Positions 1 through 13,327 of a DNA stretch of 64,000 bases are shown piece after piece. Origin of the DNA: 70-18 sp041691815 (GTDB lineage Bacteria > Pseudomonadota > Alphaproteobacteria > Acetobacterales > Acetobacteraceae); contig JBEPTZ010000001.1 of NCBI GenBank assembly GCA_041691815.1, positions 46,397 to 110,396 of the forward strand, read 5' to 3'. The position numbers and the translations under genes were made by a program. A model generated the notes under the pieces. That model searched no databases and was not told the origin of the DNA. It was given only the letters and a program-made list of their open reading frames with translations. Every line of letters begins with the position of its first letter. The first letter of the stretch is position 1.

Positions 1-78
1 GATACCGACGGCTCGTGAGAGCGGCGCGGTGACCCTGAGAACCTGATCCGGTTCATACCGGCGTAGGAACGGGAAGAC
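1..78 (+). promoter_or_regulatory. TPP riboswitch (THI element), 5' part cut by the window edge
   Basis: The conserved CTGAGA of the thiamine-pyrophosphate aptamer is at 34-39. It is followed by the second conserved half, ACCTGAT, then GGTTCATACCGGCGTAGGAA, at about 41-70. The 5' strand of the closing helix (usually GGGGTGC) would lie before base 1, so the aptamer is incomplete here. It sits 55 bases before thiC, the most common target of this riboswitch, so thiamine pyrophosphate should repress thiC. Confidence 0.93.
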
Positions 79-91
79 CGCGCAGACGTAT

Positions 92-130
92 CTCCCCTCC
101 TCCGCCGGTGGCCGCACACGAGAGGAGAGG
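92..130 (+). promoter_or_regulatory. Probable expression platform of the TPP riboswitch with thiC ribosome binding site
   Basis: A pyrimidine run CTCCCCTCCTCC (92-103) is followed by the purine-rich Shine-Dalgarno sequence AGGAGAGG (123-130), three bases before the thiC ATG. The two are complementary enough to pair. I infer that the switch works on translation by hiding the ribosome binding site, because I see no terminator hairpin with a T-tract in this stretch. Confidence 0.5.
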
Positions 131-133
131 TCC

Positions 134-1954
<1,821 letters not shown>

Positions 1955-2086
1955 CCAGGGATGGAAACCGAACCGCTGCAGGGCGAACCGCACCGAACGA
2001 CGGTGTTGTTTCCGGCCGATCGATCAATATGACGTAGGGGGCGCGATCTATCTGCTGCGGATCGTTCACCCCCTGGGGAGTGGGCG

Positions 2087-3436
2087 ATGGGGTATTCGAG
2101 GATCGCGGCAGCGATAGCGCTGATCTCCGCGACTCTGCTTGCAGCCGCGTCGGCCGATAGCGTGCCGTTCGGCGATTGGCGCGCCGACGCGCCGGGCGTT
2201 GTGCATCGCATCACCGCGGCCGATCTTCCGGCGCCGTCGATGCGCGAGTCGGTTGGCAACGCGCCGATCATCGTGCCCCAGCCTGCCTCCGCTTCGCTCG
2301 CGGTCCCCGCCGGGTTCTCGGTGGCCCGCTTCGCCACCGGCCTCAGCAATCCGCGCATCGTCCGGGTGGCGCCGAACGGCGACATCTTCGTCGCCGAAAG
2401 TGCCGCTGGCCGGATTCGCGTGTTGCGGGCCGCCGACGGCGCGGCACGGCCTGAGCGGACCGAGGTTTTCACACGCGGCCTCGATCGCCCGTTCGGCATG
2501 GCCTTCCAGCCGCCGGGCCCGAATCCGCAATGGCTCTACGTCGCTAACAACAACGCTGTCCTTCGCTTCCCCTATCAGAACGGCGACCTGTCCGCGCGTG
2601 GCCCTGCGCAGATTATCGTGCCGGAGATATCCCCGACCTCCGGCCATCACTGGACGCGCGATCTGGCGTTCAGTCCGGATGGCCGGCGCATGTACGTCTC
2701 CGTTGGGTCAGGGTCGAACGATGCCGAAGGCATGGGGCGGCTGGCACCGGCAGCAATCGCGGCCAACGAGGCCGGCAACGGCGTCGGCGCCGCCTGGGGC
2801 AATGAGCAGCAGCGCGCCAACGTGCTGGTGTTCGATGCGGCCGGCGGCAACCGCGGCGTCTTCGCGACCGGCCTGCGCAACTGCGCCGGCCTTGCGGTGC
2901 GGCAATCGAACGGAGATGTCTGGTGCTCGACCAACGAGCGAGATGGCCTGGGCAACAATCTGCCGCCGGACTACGTAACCCGGGTGCAGCAAGGCGCCTT
3001 CTATGGCTGGCCCTGGTTCTATATTGGCGCCCACGAAGACCCACGGCACCGCGGCGCCCGGCCAGACCTGGCCGACCGGGTGAGTGTGCCCGATGTGCTG
3101 GTGCAGCCGCATTCGGCGCCGCTGGGCATGGCTTTCTACCGGGGCAGCGGCATGGCCGCATTCCCCGCCAGCTACCAGGGCGATGCCTTCGTGGCGCTGC
3201 ACGGCTCATGGAATCGCGGCGCGCGCACCGGCTACAAGGTCATCCGCATCCATCTCGGTGACGGCGCCCCGGCTGGCAGCTACCAGGACTTCCTGACCGG
3301 CTTCGTGGCCAATGACGCCAGCGTGTGGGGGCGGCCGGTCGGCGTCGCGGTGGCGCATGACGGCGCCCTGCTGGTCACCGATGACGCGAGCGGCACGATA
3401 TGGCGTGTCGCCTACGCCAACCGGGCCGCGAAGTAA
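2087..3436 (+). CDS. Secreted PQQ-dependent sugar dehydrogenase-like protein (sorbosone dehydrogenase family)
   Basis: A 449-residue protein with an N-terminal signal peptide (about residues 1-24, hydrophobic core AAIALISATLLAAAS), so it should act in the periplasm. The body is a six-bladed beta-propeller of the glucose/sorbosone dehydrogenase family: NPRIVRVAPNGDIFVAES near residue 90, GLDRPFGMAF, GLRNCAGLAV and FVALHGSWNR are typical blade repeats. Members oxidise sugar aldehydes with PQQ and pass electrons to the respiratory chain, but the substrate here cannot be read from sequence and no pqq gene is nearby. GGGGAG precedes the ATG. It converges with the glycosyltransferase gene downstream. 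Confidence 0.8.
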   Translation: MGYSRIAAAIALISATLLAAASADSVPFGDWRADAPGVVHRITAADLPAPSMRESVGNAPIIVPQPASASLAVPAGFSVARFATGLSNPRIVRVAPNGDIFVAESAAGRIRVLRAADGAARPERTEVFTRGLDRPFGMAFQPPGPNPQWLYVANNNAVLRFPYQNGDLSARGPAQIIVPEISPTSGHHWTRDLAFSPDGRRMYVSVGSGSNDAEGMGRLAPAAIAANEAGNGVGAAWGNEQQRANVLVFDAAGGNRGVFATGLRNCAGLAVRQSNGDVWCSTNERDGLGNNLPPDYVTRVQQGAFYGWPWFYIGAHEDPRHRGARPDLADRVSVPDVLVQPHSAPLGMAFYRGSGMAAFPASYQGDAFVALHGSWNRGARTGYKVIRIHLGDGAPAGSYQDFLTGFVANDASVWGRPVGVAVAHDGALLVTDDASGTIWRVAYANRAAK

Positions 3437-3539
3437 CGCATTCGCGGTCGATCTCCGGGTGCGGACTGACCCCCTGAACCGGTGGATGGGATCGCGCCAC
3501 TGGGGGACCTCGCGCGGCCCGGCCGCTTTGAGTCGATGG

Positions 3540-4637
3540 TCATGTAGCGAGCCCGTCACCGAGTAACGGTCGTACGGAGGCCACGAGAGCGGCGGCCATA
3601 CTCAGCCAGACGGCGGAAGCGGCATGAGGCGGAGGTAACATCGCGGCAGGCCGTTCGTCCAGCAACGCGCCGATGGTCGCAGCGAGACTGGCCGCGGCAG
3701 GGTCGCAGAGCCGCGCCAGCGGTTCGTTGGCCAATTGCTCGACCAGACCGCCGACACGGGTGGCGACCACCCAGCGGCGCGCCGCGATGGCTGCCGCTGC
3801 GCCGCCGCTTTGGCTGGCCTCGCGGTGGGAGAGCAGCATCGCGTCGGACCAGGCAAGCAACCCGGCGATCTCGCCTTCCGGCACCCAGCGGTTCTCCACG
3901 CTGACGCCGGGCAGGGCGCGTAGGGCGGAGAGTTCGGCCGACTCGGGGCCCTGGCCCACCACCCGCAGCACGAAGTCGTTGCGCGGTCCGAGCAGGCGGA
4001 TCGCATCCGCCAGCAGATCCAGCCCTTTGTACGGCAGCAACCGCCCGAAGCAGAGCAGGCGAATCGGGCCGTCATGCGCCATCGCCGGCGGCGGCGGTGG
4101 GCCGAAGCTGCGCGGCGGGTGGTTGGACAGGATCAGCCGGTCCGGCCGGACCTGACCATCGGCCAGCAGACGGTCGCGAACGTGGGTGCTGAGTGCGACC
4201 AGCCCGGTGGCACGACGCATCAACAGGCGTTGCAGCGGCATCTGCAACGGCAACCCGTCGCCGGGGTGCGGTTCGGCGTCGTGCACCACCACCAGGAACG
4301 GCACGCCGATGCGGCGCAGCGCCGCGGCCATCAGCAGGTCCAGCGGGCCGGGCATGGCGCAGATCGCCACGTCAGGGCGCAGCGCAAGCACGCGCCTGGC
4401 CAGCCTGCCGACATGGAGCGGCGCCAGGGCGCCACGCAACAGAAAGCTCGCCAGGCCATCATAGGTGGTCACCGGCAGCTCGCATATCGGTGGCGTCGGC
4501 TCGCCGAGCAATTCGGCCTGGCGCGACAGGGAAAGCACGGCGTCTTCACCCGGCAGCGCCCGCAGGCTCTCGGCGAGTTCCGCACCGAAACGCGGGCCTG
4601 CGCCACGGCGACCCCATTGCCAAACCAGCACTCTCAC
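3540..4637 (-). CDS. Glycosyltransferase, GT-B fold (group 1 family)
   Basis: The 365-residue product starts at a GTG (VRVLVWQWGRRG) whose bases overlap the TGA of the upstream glycosyltransferase as GTGA, indicating translational coupling. The C-terminal half has the nucleotide-sugar binding Rossmann domain: RLLCFGRLLPYKGLDLL around residue 215 and VGQGPESAELSAL. A region near residue 290 (EGEIAGLLAWSDAMLLSHREASQSGG) matches the acceptor/donor switch of family GT4. It probably transfers a sugar in polysaccharide or glycolipid synthesis; donor and acceptor are unknown. Confidence 0.85.
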   Translation of the reverse strand: MRVLVWQWGRRGAGPRFGAELAESLRALPGEDAVLSLSRQAELLGEPTPPICELPVTTYDGLASFLLRGALAPLHVGRLARRVLALRPDVAICAMPGPLDLLMAAALRRIGVPFLVVVHDAEPHPGDGLPLQMPLQRLLMRRATGLVALSTHVRDRLLADGQVRPDRLILSNHPPRSFGPPPPPAMAHDGPIRLLCFGRLLPYKGLDLLADAIRLLGPRNDFVLRVVGQGPESAELSALRALPGVSVENRWVPEGEIAGLLAWSDAMLLSHREASQSGGAAAAIAARRWVVATRVGGLVEQLANEPLARLCDPAAASLAATIGALLDERPAAMLPPPHAASAVWLSMAAALVASVRPLLGDGLAT

Positions 4638-5884
4638 GGCGCTGTTCCGGGCACCGGCAAACCCAGCGCCCGCACCGCCTCGGCGAGCGGCGCGGAGCCA
4701 AGGGTCCGGCGCACCGAGGCCGCCGCGCGCGCGCCCAACGCCATCCGCTCGGCCGGATCGTCGGCAAGGCGGCGCAGTTGGGCGGCGGCATCGCCAATAT
4801 CGGGATCGGCCCAAACCGCACCGGCCGCGCTCAGCACGCCGCGCGGATCGGCCGCGGCAATCAGCCGATAGCCGACCGGCGCGGCGTTGTCGGCGTTCAT
4901 GAAATCGGTGTTGCCGGACCAGTTGGTTGCCACCACCGGGCGGCCCAGCCACATCGCTTCGGCCGGGACGAGGCCGAAACCCTCGCTGCGATGCAAGGAC
5001 AGCACGATATCGGCGCAAGCGGTCAACGCGTCGTTATCGGCCTCCGGCAGCGAACGGGTCTCAAAGCGAATATTGGCCGCCCCAGCGGCGGCGGCGCGGA
5101 TGGTCGCCCAGTCTTCGGGATAGTGCTCGGTGTGGCCCACCTTCATCAGCAGGATGCGATCGGCCCGCTCGCCGAACGCGGCGCGATGCGCGGCGATGGC
5201 GGCCAGCGGGTTCTTGCGGGTGAAACTGGAGGCAAGATTGAAGGCGCACAGCACCAGCAGCACGTCGTCCGGCAGGCCGAAATCGGCGCGGCAAAGTGCC
5301 GAGGGACGCGGCGGGGTGGCAGCGACCGGAATTGGCACCACCCGCAGCGCGATCCGCTGATCGGCCGGCAGGATGCTGGCGATGGCGTCGGCGGTGAAGC
5401 GGCTGGGCGCCCAGATTTCGTGAACGAATTGCAGCCCCAGGCGCCAGGATTCCGGCACCACCGGCAGCTCCCATGCCCAATACCCGATGACGCGCCGCCC
5501 GCGCGCAGCCTGCCGCGGCAGGCGCAGCAATCCCCAGGCCATCATCGGGGCGTTGACGTGCATCACCAGAGGCGCTGCGTCCGGCAGCTTGTCCACGACA
5601 CGGTCCGGATGATGACCGGGCAGTCGATCGCCGGTATCCAGCCCCCAGTTGGTCACGCCGAGCTGATCCAGCGCGAGGCGCATCCGCCGGGCGCTGCTGC
5701 CGAGTCCGGTCGGTGTGGTCAACTCCCCGCCGACCCCCAGGCCGTGCCGTGCCGGCGGCGGAGTGCGGGCGATGTGCGGGGCCAGCAGTGCCGTCACCTG
5801 GCCAAACAGCGCACGCCTGGGCCGGGCCGGGAGCGAACGCCAGGCCCGATGCAACGGGTGAAGCTTTGACTGAGGGGGCGACAT
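4634..5884 (-). CDS. Glycosyltransferase, GT-B fold (group 1 family)
   Basis: A 416-residue protein with the signature EGFGLVPAEAMWLGRPVVAT, the E-x7-E nucleotide-sugar binding motif of GT1/GT4 retaining enzymes. The N-terminal domain contains a glycine-rich GVGGELTTPTGLGSSARRM segment and an IGYWAWELPVVPESW stretch common in family 1 glycosyltransferases acting on surface glycans. I chose ATG 5884 (MSPPQSKLHPL); an in-frame start ten codons upstream is possible. It overlaps the next glycosyltransferase by 4 bp and lies 65 bp after the peptide transporter operon on the same strand. Confidence 0.85.
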   Translation of the reverse strand: MSPPQSKLHPLHRAWRSLPARPRRALFGQVTALLAPHIARTPPPARHGLGVGGELTTPTGLGSSARRMRLALDQLGVTNWGLDTGDRLPGHHPDRVVDKLPDAAPLVMHVNAPMMAWGLLRLPRQAARGRRVIGYWAWELPVVPESWRLGLQFVHEIWAPSRFTADAIASILPADQRIALRVVPIPVAATPPRPSALCRADFGLPDDVLLVLCAFNLASSFTRKNPLAAIAAHRAAFGERADRILLMKVGHTEHYPEDWATIRAAAAGAANIRFETRSLPEADNDALTACADIVLSLHRSEGFGLVPAEAMWLGRPVVATNWSGNTDFMNADNAAPVGYRLIAAADPRGVLSAAGAVWADPDIGDAAAQLRRLADDPAERMALGARAAASVRRTLGSAPLAEAVRALGLPVPGTAP

Positions 5885-5949
5885 GCAGCGAGACCGTGCC
5901 GATTGGCGCCGCATCCTGCAAGGGGGAGGCGGCGATCGGCACGGTTGGG

Positions 5950-6974
5950 TCAGCCGTTCAGGTGACAGGCGCTGTGATGCCCGGGCGCGATCTCCACCAG
6001 GGGCGGTGCCACCTCCCGGCAGATCGGCATCACATGTGGGCAGCGCGGATGGAAATGGCAGCCGCTGGGCGGGTTCAGCGGGCTCGGGATCTCGCCGGAG
6101 ATGCCAGTGAAGGCGCGCTTGCGGCTGTCGATGCGCGGCACTTCGGACAGGAGCGCCTGGGTATACGGGTGGTTGGCGCGGGCAAAAATCTCCTCGGTCG
6201 GCGCCTCCTCGAAGACACGGCCGAGATACATGATGACGACACGGTCCGACAAATGCTCCACCACGCCGAGGTCGTGGCTGATGAACAGATAGGTGAGGTT
6301 CAGTTCGGCGCGCAGATCCATGAACAGATTCAGGATCTGCGCCTGGATCGACACGTCGAGCGCCGCCACCGCCTCGTCGCAGACCAGGAATTCCGGCTGC
6401 ACCGCCAGGGCCCGGGCGATGCCGATGCGCTGGCGCTGGCCGCCGCTGAACTGGTGCGGATAGCGGCGCTTGTAGGCCGGGTCCAGCCCGGCACGGCGGA
6501 ACTGAGCGTCGACATAGGCATTGTAGCCGCCGGCCGGCACCAGCCCATGGACGCGCGGCGCCTCGCCGACAATCTCGTCCACCCGCAGCCGCGGATTGAG
6601 GCTGGCATAGGGGTCCTGGAAGATCATCTGGACCTTGAGTTTCGCCAGCATGGACTCGGCGCGCGTCATTGCCGTGATGTCCTGACCTTCGAACAGCACG
6701 ACGCCATCGGAGGGCGGCATGATGCCGGCGACCATGCGGCCCAGCGTCGACTTGCCGCAGCCGGATTCGCCGACCAGCCCCACCACCTCGCCACGCCGCA
6801 CCTGCAGATCGACGTTATCGACGGCGTGGACCACCTGGGAGGGGGTCTCATGGCCGAGCCGACGGCGAAAGCCGCGCACCATCTTCGCCGCGGTGTCGAG
6901 CTTCTTGCCGAAGCGTTTGGAGACGCCCTTCAGTTCGATAACCGGCTGTTCGATCACCGATGGCACGGAGTCGT

Positions 6975-6978
<4 letters not shown>
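5950..6978 (-). CDS. Peptide-type ABC transporter, second ATPase (DppF/OppF-like)
   Basis: A 342-residue cytoplasmic ATPase powering uptake by the adjacent permeases. Walker A GESGCGKS, signature FSGGQRQR and an unusual Walker B region VCDEAVAALD (usually DEPVSALD) are visible. It ends with the oligopeptide-transporter C-terminal domain containing GCHFHPRCPHVMPICR, cysteines that bind an Fe-S cluster in some relatives. The ATG overlaps the preceding ATPase stop as ATGA. It is the last gene of a five-gene dppABCDF-type operon. Confidence 0.93.
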
Positions 6979-7951
<973 letters not shown>

Positions 7952-7955
<4 letters not shown>

Positions 7956-8878
7956 CGCTTCAGCCTCGGGTTCATCACGTCGCGCAGATGGTCGCCCACC
8001 AGGTTGATCGCCACGATGGTCACCAGCAGCGCGATGCCGGGATAGAAGCTGATCCAGTATTTGCCCGACAGCATGTACTGGTAGCCATTGGCGATCAGCA
8101 GCCCGAGCGACGGCTCGGTGATCGGCACGCCCAGGCCGAGGAACGACAGCGTCGCCTCCAGCGTGATGGCGCGGGCCACCTGGATGGTGCCGATGACGAT
8201 CAGCGGCGGCAGGCAGTTGGGCAGCAGATGGCGGAACAGCACCCGCCAGCGCGGCAGCGCCAGGCACTCGGCGGCCTCGATATATTCCCGCCGGCGCTCC
8301 ACCAGTGCGGCACTTCGCGCGGTGCGGGCGTAGCGCGCCCATTCCACGATCACCAGTGCCAGCGTGACGTTCAGCACCCCCTTGCCGAGAAAGGCCAGGA
8401 TCATCAGCGCCACCAGGATGGCCGGGAATGACAGCTGCAGATCGACCAGCCGCATCAGGAAGGTCTCGATCTTGCCGCCGACATACGCCGCGATCAGTCC
8501 CAGCGCCGAGCCGATCACCCCGGCGATCAGCGCCGACCCGGCGCCGACCAACAGCGAGATCCGCAGCCCGTAGATGATGCCGGAGAGCATGTCGCGCCCC
8601 TGGTCATCGGTGCCCAGCCAGTAATGCATGGTGCCGGCGCCGTTCATCGCGCCGGGTTCCAGCCTGCCGTCCATGATGTCGAGCTGGGCAAGATCATACG
8701 GGTTCTGCGGCGTGATGAACGGTGCGAAGAGCGCCAGCAGCGCGATGATCGCCACCACCACCAGCCCCACCACGGCCAGCTTGCTCTCGCAGAATTCCCG
8801 CGCGAAACGGCGGAACGGCGTCTCCTCCTTCACCGGCCCGCCTTCCTTCACCGGCCCGGCCGCTGCGCTGGCGCTCAT
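7952..8878 (-). CDS. Peptide-type ABC transporter permease (DppC/OppC-like)
   Basis: A 308-residue inner-membrane permease with the N-terminal OppC leader region (FCESKLAVVGLVVVAIIALLALF), the periplasmic loop HYWLGTDDQGRDMLS typical of DppC, and the EAA loop YIEAAECLALPRWRVLFRHL that contacts the ATPases. The N-terminus carries a small internal duplication (GPVKEG/GPVKEE). ATGA overlaps join it to the genes on both sides. Confidence 0.94.
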
Positions 8879-9849
8879 TCCCTGGACTCCAGCCGCACGC
8901 GCGGGTCGAGCACGGTGTACAGCAGGTCCACCGTGAGGTTGATGATGATGAACAGGAAGACGATCATCATCAGGTAGGCGACGATCACCGGCCGATCCAG
9001 CACGTTGATGCTGTCGATGATCAGCTTGCCCATGCCCGGCCAGGCGAACACCGTCTCGGTGACCACCGCGAAGGCGATCAGGCTGCCGAACTCAAGCCCG
9101 ATGATGGTGATGATCGGGATCAGGATGTTCTTCAACACATGCACGAACACCACCCGGCTCGGCGACAGCCCCTTGGCGCGGGCGAACTTGACATAATCCA
9201 TCGACAGATTCTCCCGCACCCCCGAGCGGGTGAGGCGGAGCACCAGGGCGATATTGCCGAGTGCCAGATTCAGCGCCGGCATCGCCATATGCCGCAGCCC
9301 ATCGATCGTCAGGAACGACCACTGGATGCCGAACAACTCGGCGGTCTGGCCGCGGCCGGTACTGGGCAGCCAGCCAAGCTGCACGGCGAACACCATGATC
9401 ATCATCAGCCCGACCCAGAAGGTGGGCAGCGAGAAGCCGAGGATGCTGCCGGCCATGGTGGCGCGGCCGAGGAAGCTGTTGGGCTTCAACCCGGCGAACA
9501 GCCCAAGCGGAATACCGATGAAGATCGACAGCAGCACGGCGGTGACCGCCAGTTCCATGGTCGCCGGCATCCGGCTGCCGATCAGCCGCAACGCCGGCTC
9601 GTTGTAGACAAAGCTGCGGCCGAGATCGCCGTGCAGCGCGCCGGTGAGGAAATGCAGGTATTGCTCCCAGAGCGGCTTATCGAGCCCGAGTGCTGCGATG
9701 GCGCGAATTCGCTCCGCCTGGTCGGCATCCGGCGAGATCAGGATCTCCACCGGGTCGCCGATCACGTTGACGCCGATGAAGACGATCACCGTCATCGCCA
9801 GCACCACCAGCACCGCCTGGAACAGCCGTCGCAACAGCCAGGTGATCAT
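8875..9849 (-). CDS. Peptide-type ABC transporter permease (DppB/OppB-like)
   Basis: A 324-residue permease starting MITWLLRRLFQAVLVVL, the typical DppB N-terminal membrane helix. Further hydrophobic segments follow, with the EAA-type loop YVKFARAKGLSPSRVVFVHV and the closing segment DLLYTVLDPRVRL. It follows the binding-protein gene after a 149-bp gap in which I recognise no site, and overlaps dppC-like by 4 bp. Together with its neighbours it forms the inner-membrane channel. Confidence 0.94.
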   Translation of the reverse strand: MITWLLRRLFQAVLVVLAMTVIVFIGVNVIGDPVEILISPDADQAERIRAIAALGLDKPLWEQYLHFLTGALHGDLGRSFVYNEPALRLIGSRMPATMELAVTAVLLSIFIGIPLGLFAGLKPNSFLGRATMAGSILGFSLPTFWVGLMMIMVFAVQLGWLPSTGRGQTAELFGIQWSFLTIDGLRHMAMPALNLALGNIALVLRLTRSGVRENLSMDYVKFARAKGLSPSRVVFVHVLKNILIPIITIIGLEFGSLIAFAVVTETVFAWPGMGKLIIDSINVLDRPVIVAYLMMIVFLFIIINLTVDLLYTVLDPRVRLESRE

Positions 9850-9998
9850 CCGGCGCCCACCCCATCCAGGCCGCGCAAGACGGCATACAGGTCGTCGTCG
9901 CCGGTATAGCACCGGCTGCGTTCCACAATGCAAAGGCGACATCGGCGCCCATGACAGCAGGCCACGGGCGCCGATCGTCGCAAGGCGAGGCAGGCAGG

Positions 9999-11600
9999 CT
10001 ACTTCTTGGTCGGCCAGACGCCCATCGCGTGGGTGGCCTCGTCGGCGCGGGCGACGTAGGTGAGCCCGGCCTTCATGCCCCAGACGTTCTTCTGGATATG
10101 CAGCGGGATCAGCGCCACATCGTTCATCGCGACGCGGGTGGCATCCTGCAGCGCCACTTCACGCTTGTGGTCGTCGCCGATCTTCATCGCGGCGCCGATC
10201 ATCTCGTCGAGCTTCGGGTTGCTGTAGCGGCCGCGATTGACCGCACCCCAGCCCAGCTTGGTGTCGTAGGTGTGGATCAGCGACCGCAGCGGGTTCGATG
10301 CCTCACCGGAGGAAATGCCCCAGGCGACCAGGAACGCGGAGAACTCCAGCTTGTTCGCCCGGCCGATATAGCTGGGCCAGGTCATCGCGTTCACCGTGGT
10401 CTGCACCCCGATGCGCGACCACATCTGGCCGACCGCCTGGATGATCTTGCCGTCGTTGACGTAGCGGTCGTTCGGCCCGGTCAGCGTGGCGCGGAAGCCA
10501 TGCGGGAAGCCGGCCTCGGCCAGCAGCTTCTTGGCCTCGGCGGTGTCGTACTTGGCCGGCTTCAGGTCGGGCACATAGGTGAAGCTGCCCGGCGCCAGGA
10601 ACTGCCCGGTCGGAATCGCCAGACCCTCCATCACCCGCGACACGATGGCATCGCGATTGATCGCCATCGACAGCGCGCGACGCACCCGCAGGTCGTTGTA
10701 CGGGTTCTTGGTCAGCACCTCGCCATTCGGGCCAGAGACGTCCGGGGGCGCATCCTGGTGCGAGCGGTTGAGCCACAGATAGACGAAGCGCAGCGAGGTC
10801 GCCTCCGACAGATGGATCTTCGGATTCTTCTGCAGCGTGGCGACATCGGTGGTCGGCACGTTCTCGATGAAGTCCACGTCGCCGGCCAGCAGCGCCGAGG
10901 TCCGCGCGCCGTCATTAGGGATCATCCGGTAGGTGACATGCTTCCAGTGCGGCTGCTTGCCGAAATAACCGTCGAACCGCTCCAGTTCGGCCTTGTTGCC
11001 ATTCTGGTAGCTGACGATCTTGTACGGCCCGGTGCCGATCGCATCCTTCAGCGAGTTGAAGTCCTCGGTCAGCGGGTTCGGGCCGAGACTGTGCGGGATC
11101 ATATAGACCTGGGTCAGGTCGATCGGCAGCAGCGGGTAGATGCCGTCGGTCTTGAAGCGGATGGTGTGCGGGTCCACCACCTCCATGCCGACGATCGCCT
11201 TGGTGTAGATCTTGAAGCTGCCGGGCGAGTTCGGCACGGTCGGCACCCGGTTGATGGTGTAGACTACGTCCTCGGCGGTGAAATCCTCGCCGTTGTGGAA
11301 CTTCACCCCCTTGCGCAGCTTGAATTCCCAGGTGTTGTCGTCGAGCATCTTCCAGCTCTCGGCCAACTCCGGCTGGGTGCGCGACTTCGCGTCCATCGAC
11401 ACCAGCGTGGAGAAAATATGGTCGTCCAGCGACTCGTTGGGGCTGAAGGTGTGGTAATGCGGGTCGACGCTGGTCGGCGCGGCGGCCACGGCCAGCTTCA
11501 GCGTTTGCGCATGGCCCGGAGCGGCGAGCACCACCGCCGCCAGTGCCATGCACCCGGCGAGGGCTGAACCGCGCAAGGCGGCCCGGAACGACAGTCTCAT
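9999..11600 (-). CDS. Peptide-type ABC transporter substrate-binding protein (DppA/OppA-like, SBP family 5)
   Basis: A 533-residue periplasmic binding protein. The signal peptide ends near GHAQ (about residue 32). Family 5 features include SVDPHYHTFSPNESL, KLRKGVKFHNGEDFTAEDV near residue 98 and the RRALSMAINRDAIV segment. The ligand is not predictable; family members bind di- and oligopeptides, nickel, opines or glutathione. The ATG at 11600 is preceded by GGGAG. As first gene it should be driven from the 11601-11770 spacer, where I could not identify a convincing promoter. Confidence 0.93.
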   Translation of the reverse strand: MRLSFRAALRGSALAGCMALAAVVLAAPGHAQTLKLAVAAAPTSVDPHYHTFSPNESLDDHIFSTLVSMDAKSRTQPELAESWKMLDDNTWEFKLRKGVKFHNGEDFTAEDVVYTINRVPTVPNSPGSFKIYTKAIVGMEVVDPHTIRFKTDGIYPLLPIDLTQVYMIPHSLGPNPLTEDFNSLKDAIGTGPYKIVSYQNGNKAELERFDGYFGKQPHWKHVTYRMIPNDGARTSALLAGDVDFIENVPTTDVATLQKNPKIHLSEATSLRFVYLWLNRSHQDAPPDVSGPNGEVLTKNPYNDLRVRRALSMAINRDAIVSRVMEGLAIPTGQFLAPGSFTYVPDLKPAKYDTAEAKKLLAEAGFPHGFRATLTGPNDRYVNDGKIIQAVGQMWSRIGVQTTVNAMTWPSYIGRANKLEFSAFLVAWGISSGEASNPLRSLIHTYDTKLGWGAVNRGRYSNPKLDEMIGAAMKIGDDHKREVALQDATRVAMNDVALIPLHIQKNVWGMKAGLTYVARADEATHAMGVWPTKK

Positions 11601-11771
11601 GAACGTCTCCCAAACTGAGGGTGACATTATAGCAACCCGAACGCCCCGCACGCTAGGCATTCGAAGCAAACGATACACTCGGCAATATGCGAAAGCGGAT
11701 CGGTTCGGGGTAGAAGCAAGAAGGCGCCGGCGACATGATCAATGTCCCCGGCGCCCGTTCAGTCAACAAAA

Positions 11772-11825
11772 CTCCACAGGGTGAAGTTTTTTTGCTTCTT
11801 TGTTTTCAAACAAAGAAGCCTTTCT
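11772..11825. repeat. Half copy of the dispersed hairpin element (copy 1 of 9)
   Basis: Contains the conserved arm GTGAAGTTTTTTTG followed by a perfect inverted repeat (GCTTCTTTGTTT against AAACAAAGAAGC, 11794-11819). The core and the other end seen in full copies are missing. It ends 10 bases before the helicase stop codon. In full copies the A- and T-tracts flank a G/C-rich stem, which suggests bidirectional termination; this half copy keeps only one side. Confidence 0.85.
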
Positions 11826-11835
11826 TGCCTTGCGG

Positions 11836-12984
<1,149 letters not shown>

Positions 12985-13327
12985 ATAGAAAGCGTCTTTC
13001 AGGTGTGACGCAAGGCCGCCGCCCCGCTTCATGGCGGGCGCACGGTCAAACGTCGATCGCGGTCGACAGGACCACGGGCCGGCGCAAATTGCTGAGTGAA
13101 ATGGGCTACCTAGGAGCGTGTTGGCCCACGGATAGCAGCCGGGGCTGGCAGCGCGCAGAACCACATCAAGGGCGCCCGGTAGATGTAATTGTGCGACGCA
13201 GCAAAGTCAAGAAAAACCGACCTGCGGGTGCGAATCACCCTCCTCCGTTCATTTTCGCGTGATTTTTGCGCGCCGCCCGGGCGGTGGCGGTAATATCCGG
13301 ATACGTTACATTCTGCGGGAGAAAGCA
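12985..13327. other. Divergent intergenic region (343 bp)
   Basis: Lies between the helicase (minus) and the OB-fold mini-gene (plus). It holds a candidate promoter for the helicase at 13182-13210 and a perfect 12-base palindrome CCGCCCGGGCGG near 13274-13285, about 45 bases before the plus-strand gene. I see no gene and no dispersed element copy here. Confidence 0.6.
13182..13210 (-). promoter_or_regulatory. Candidate sigma-70 promoter of the DEAD-box helicase gene
   Basis: On the minus strand TTGACT (13210-13205) is followed after exactly 17 bases by TACATC (13187-13182). The -35 is near consensus; the -10 is moderate. Transcription would start near 13175, giving a leader of about 190 bases before ATG 12984, which leaves room for an RNA-level (for example cold-responsive) control. 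Confidence 0.45.
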
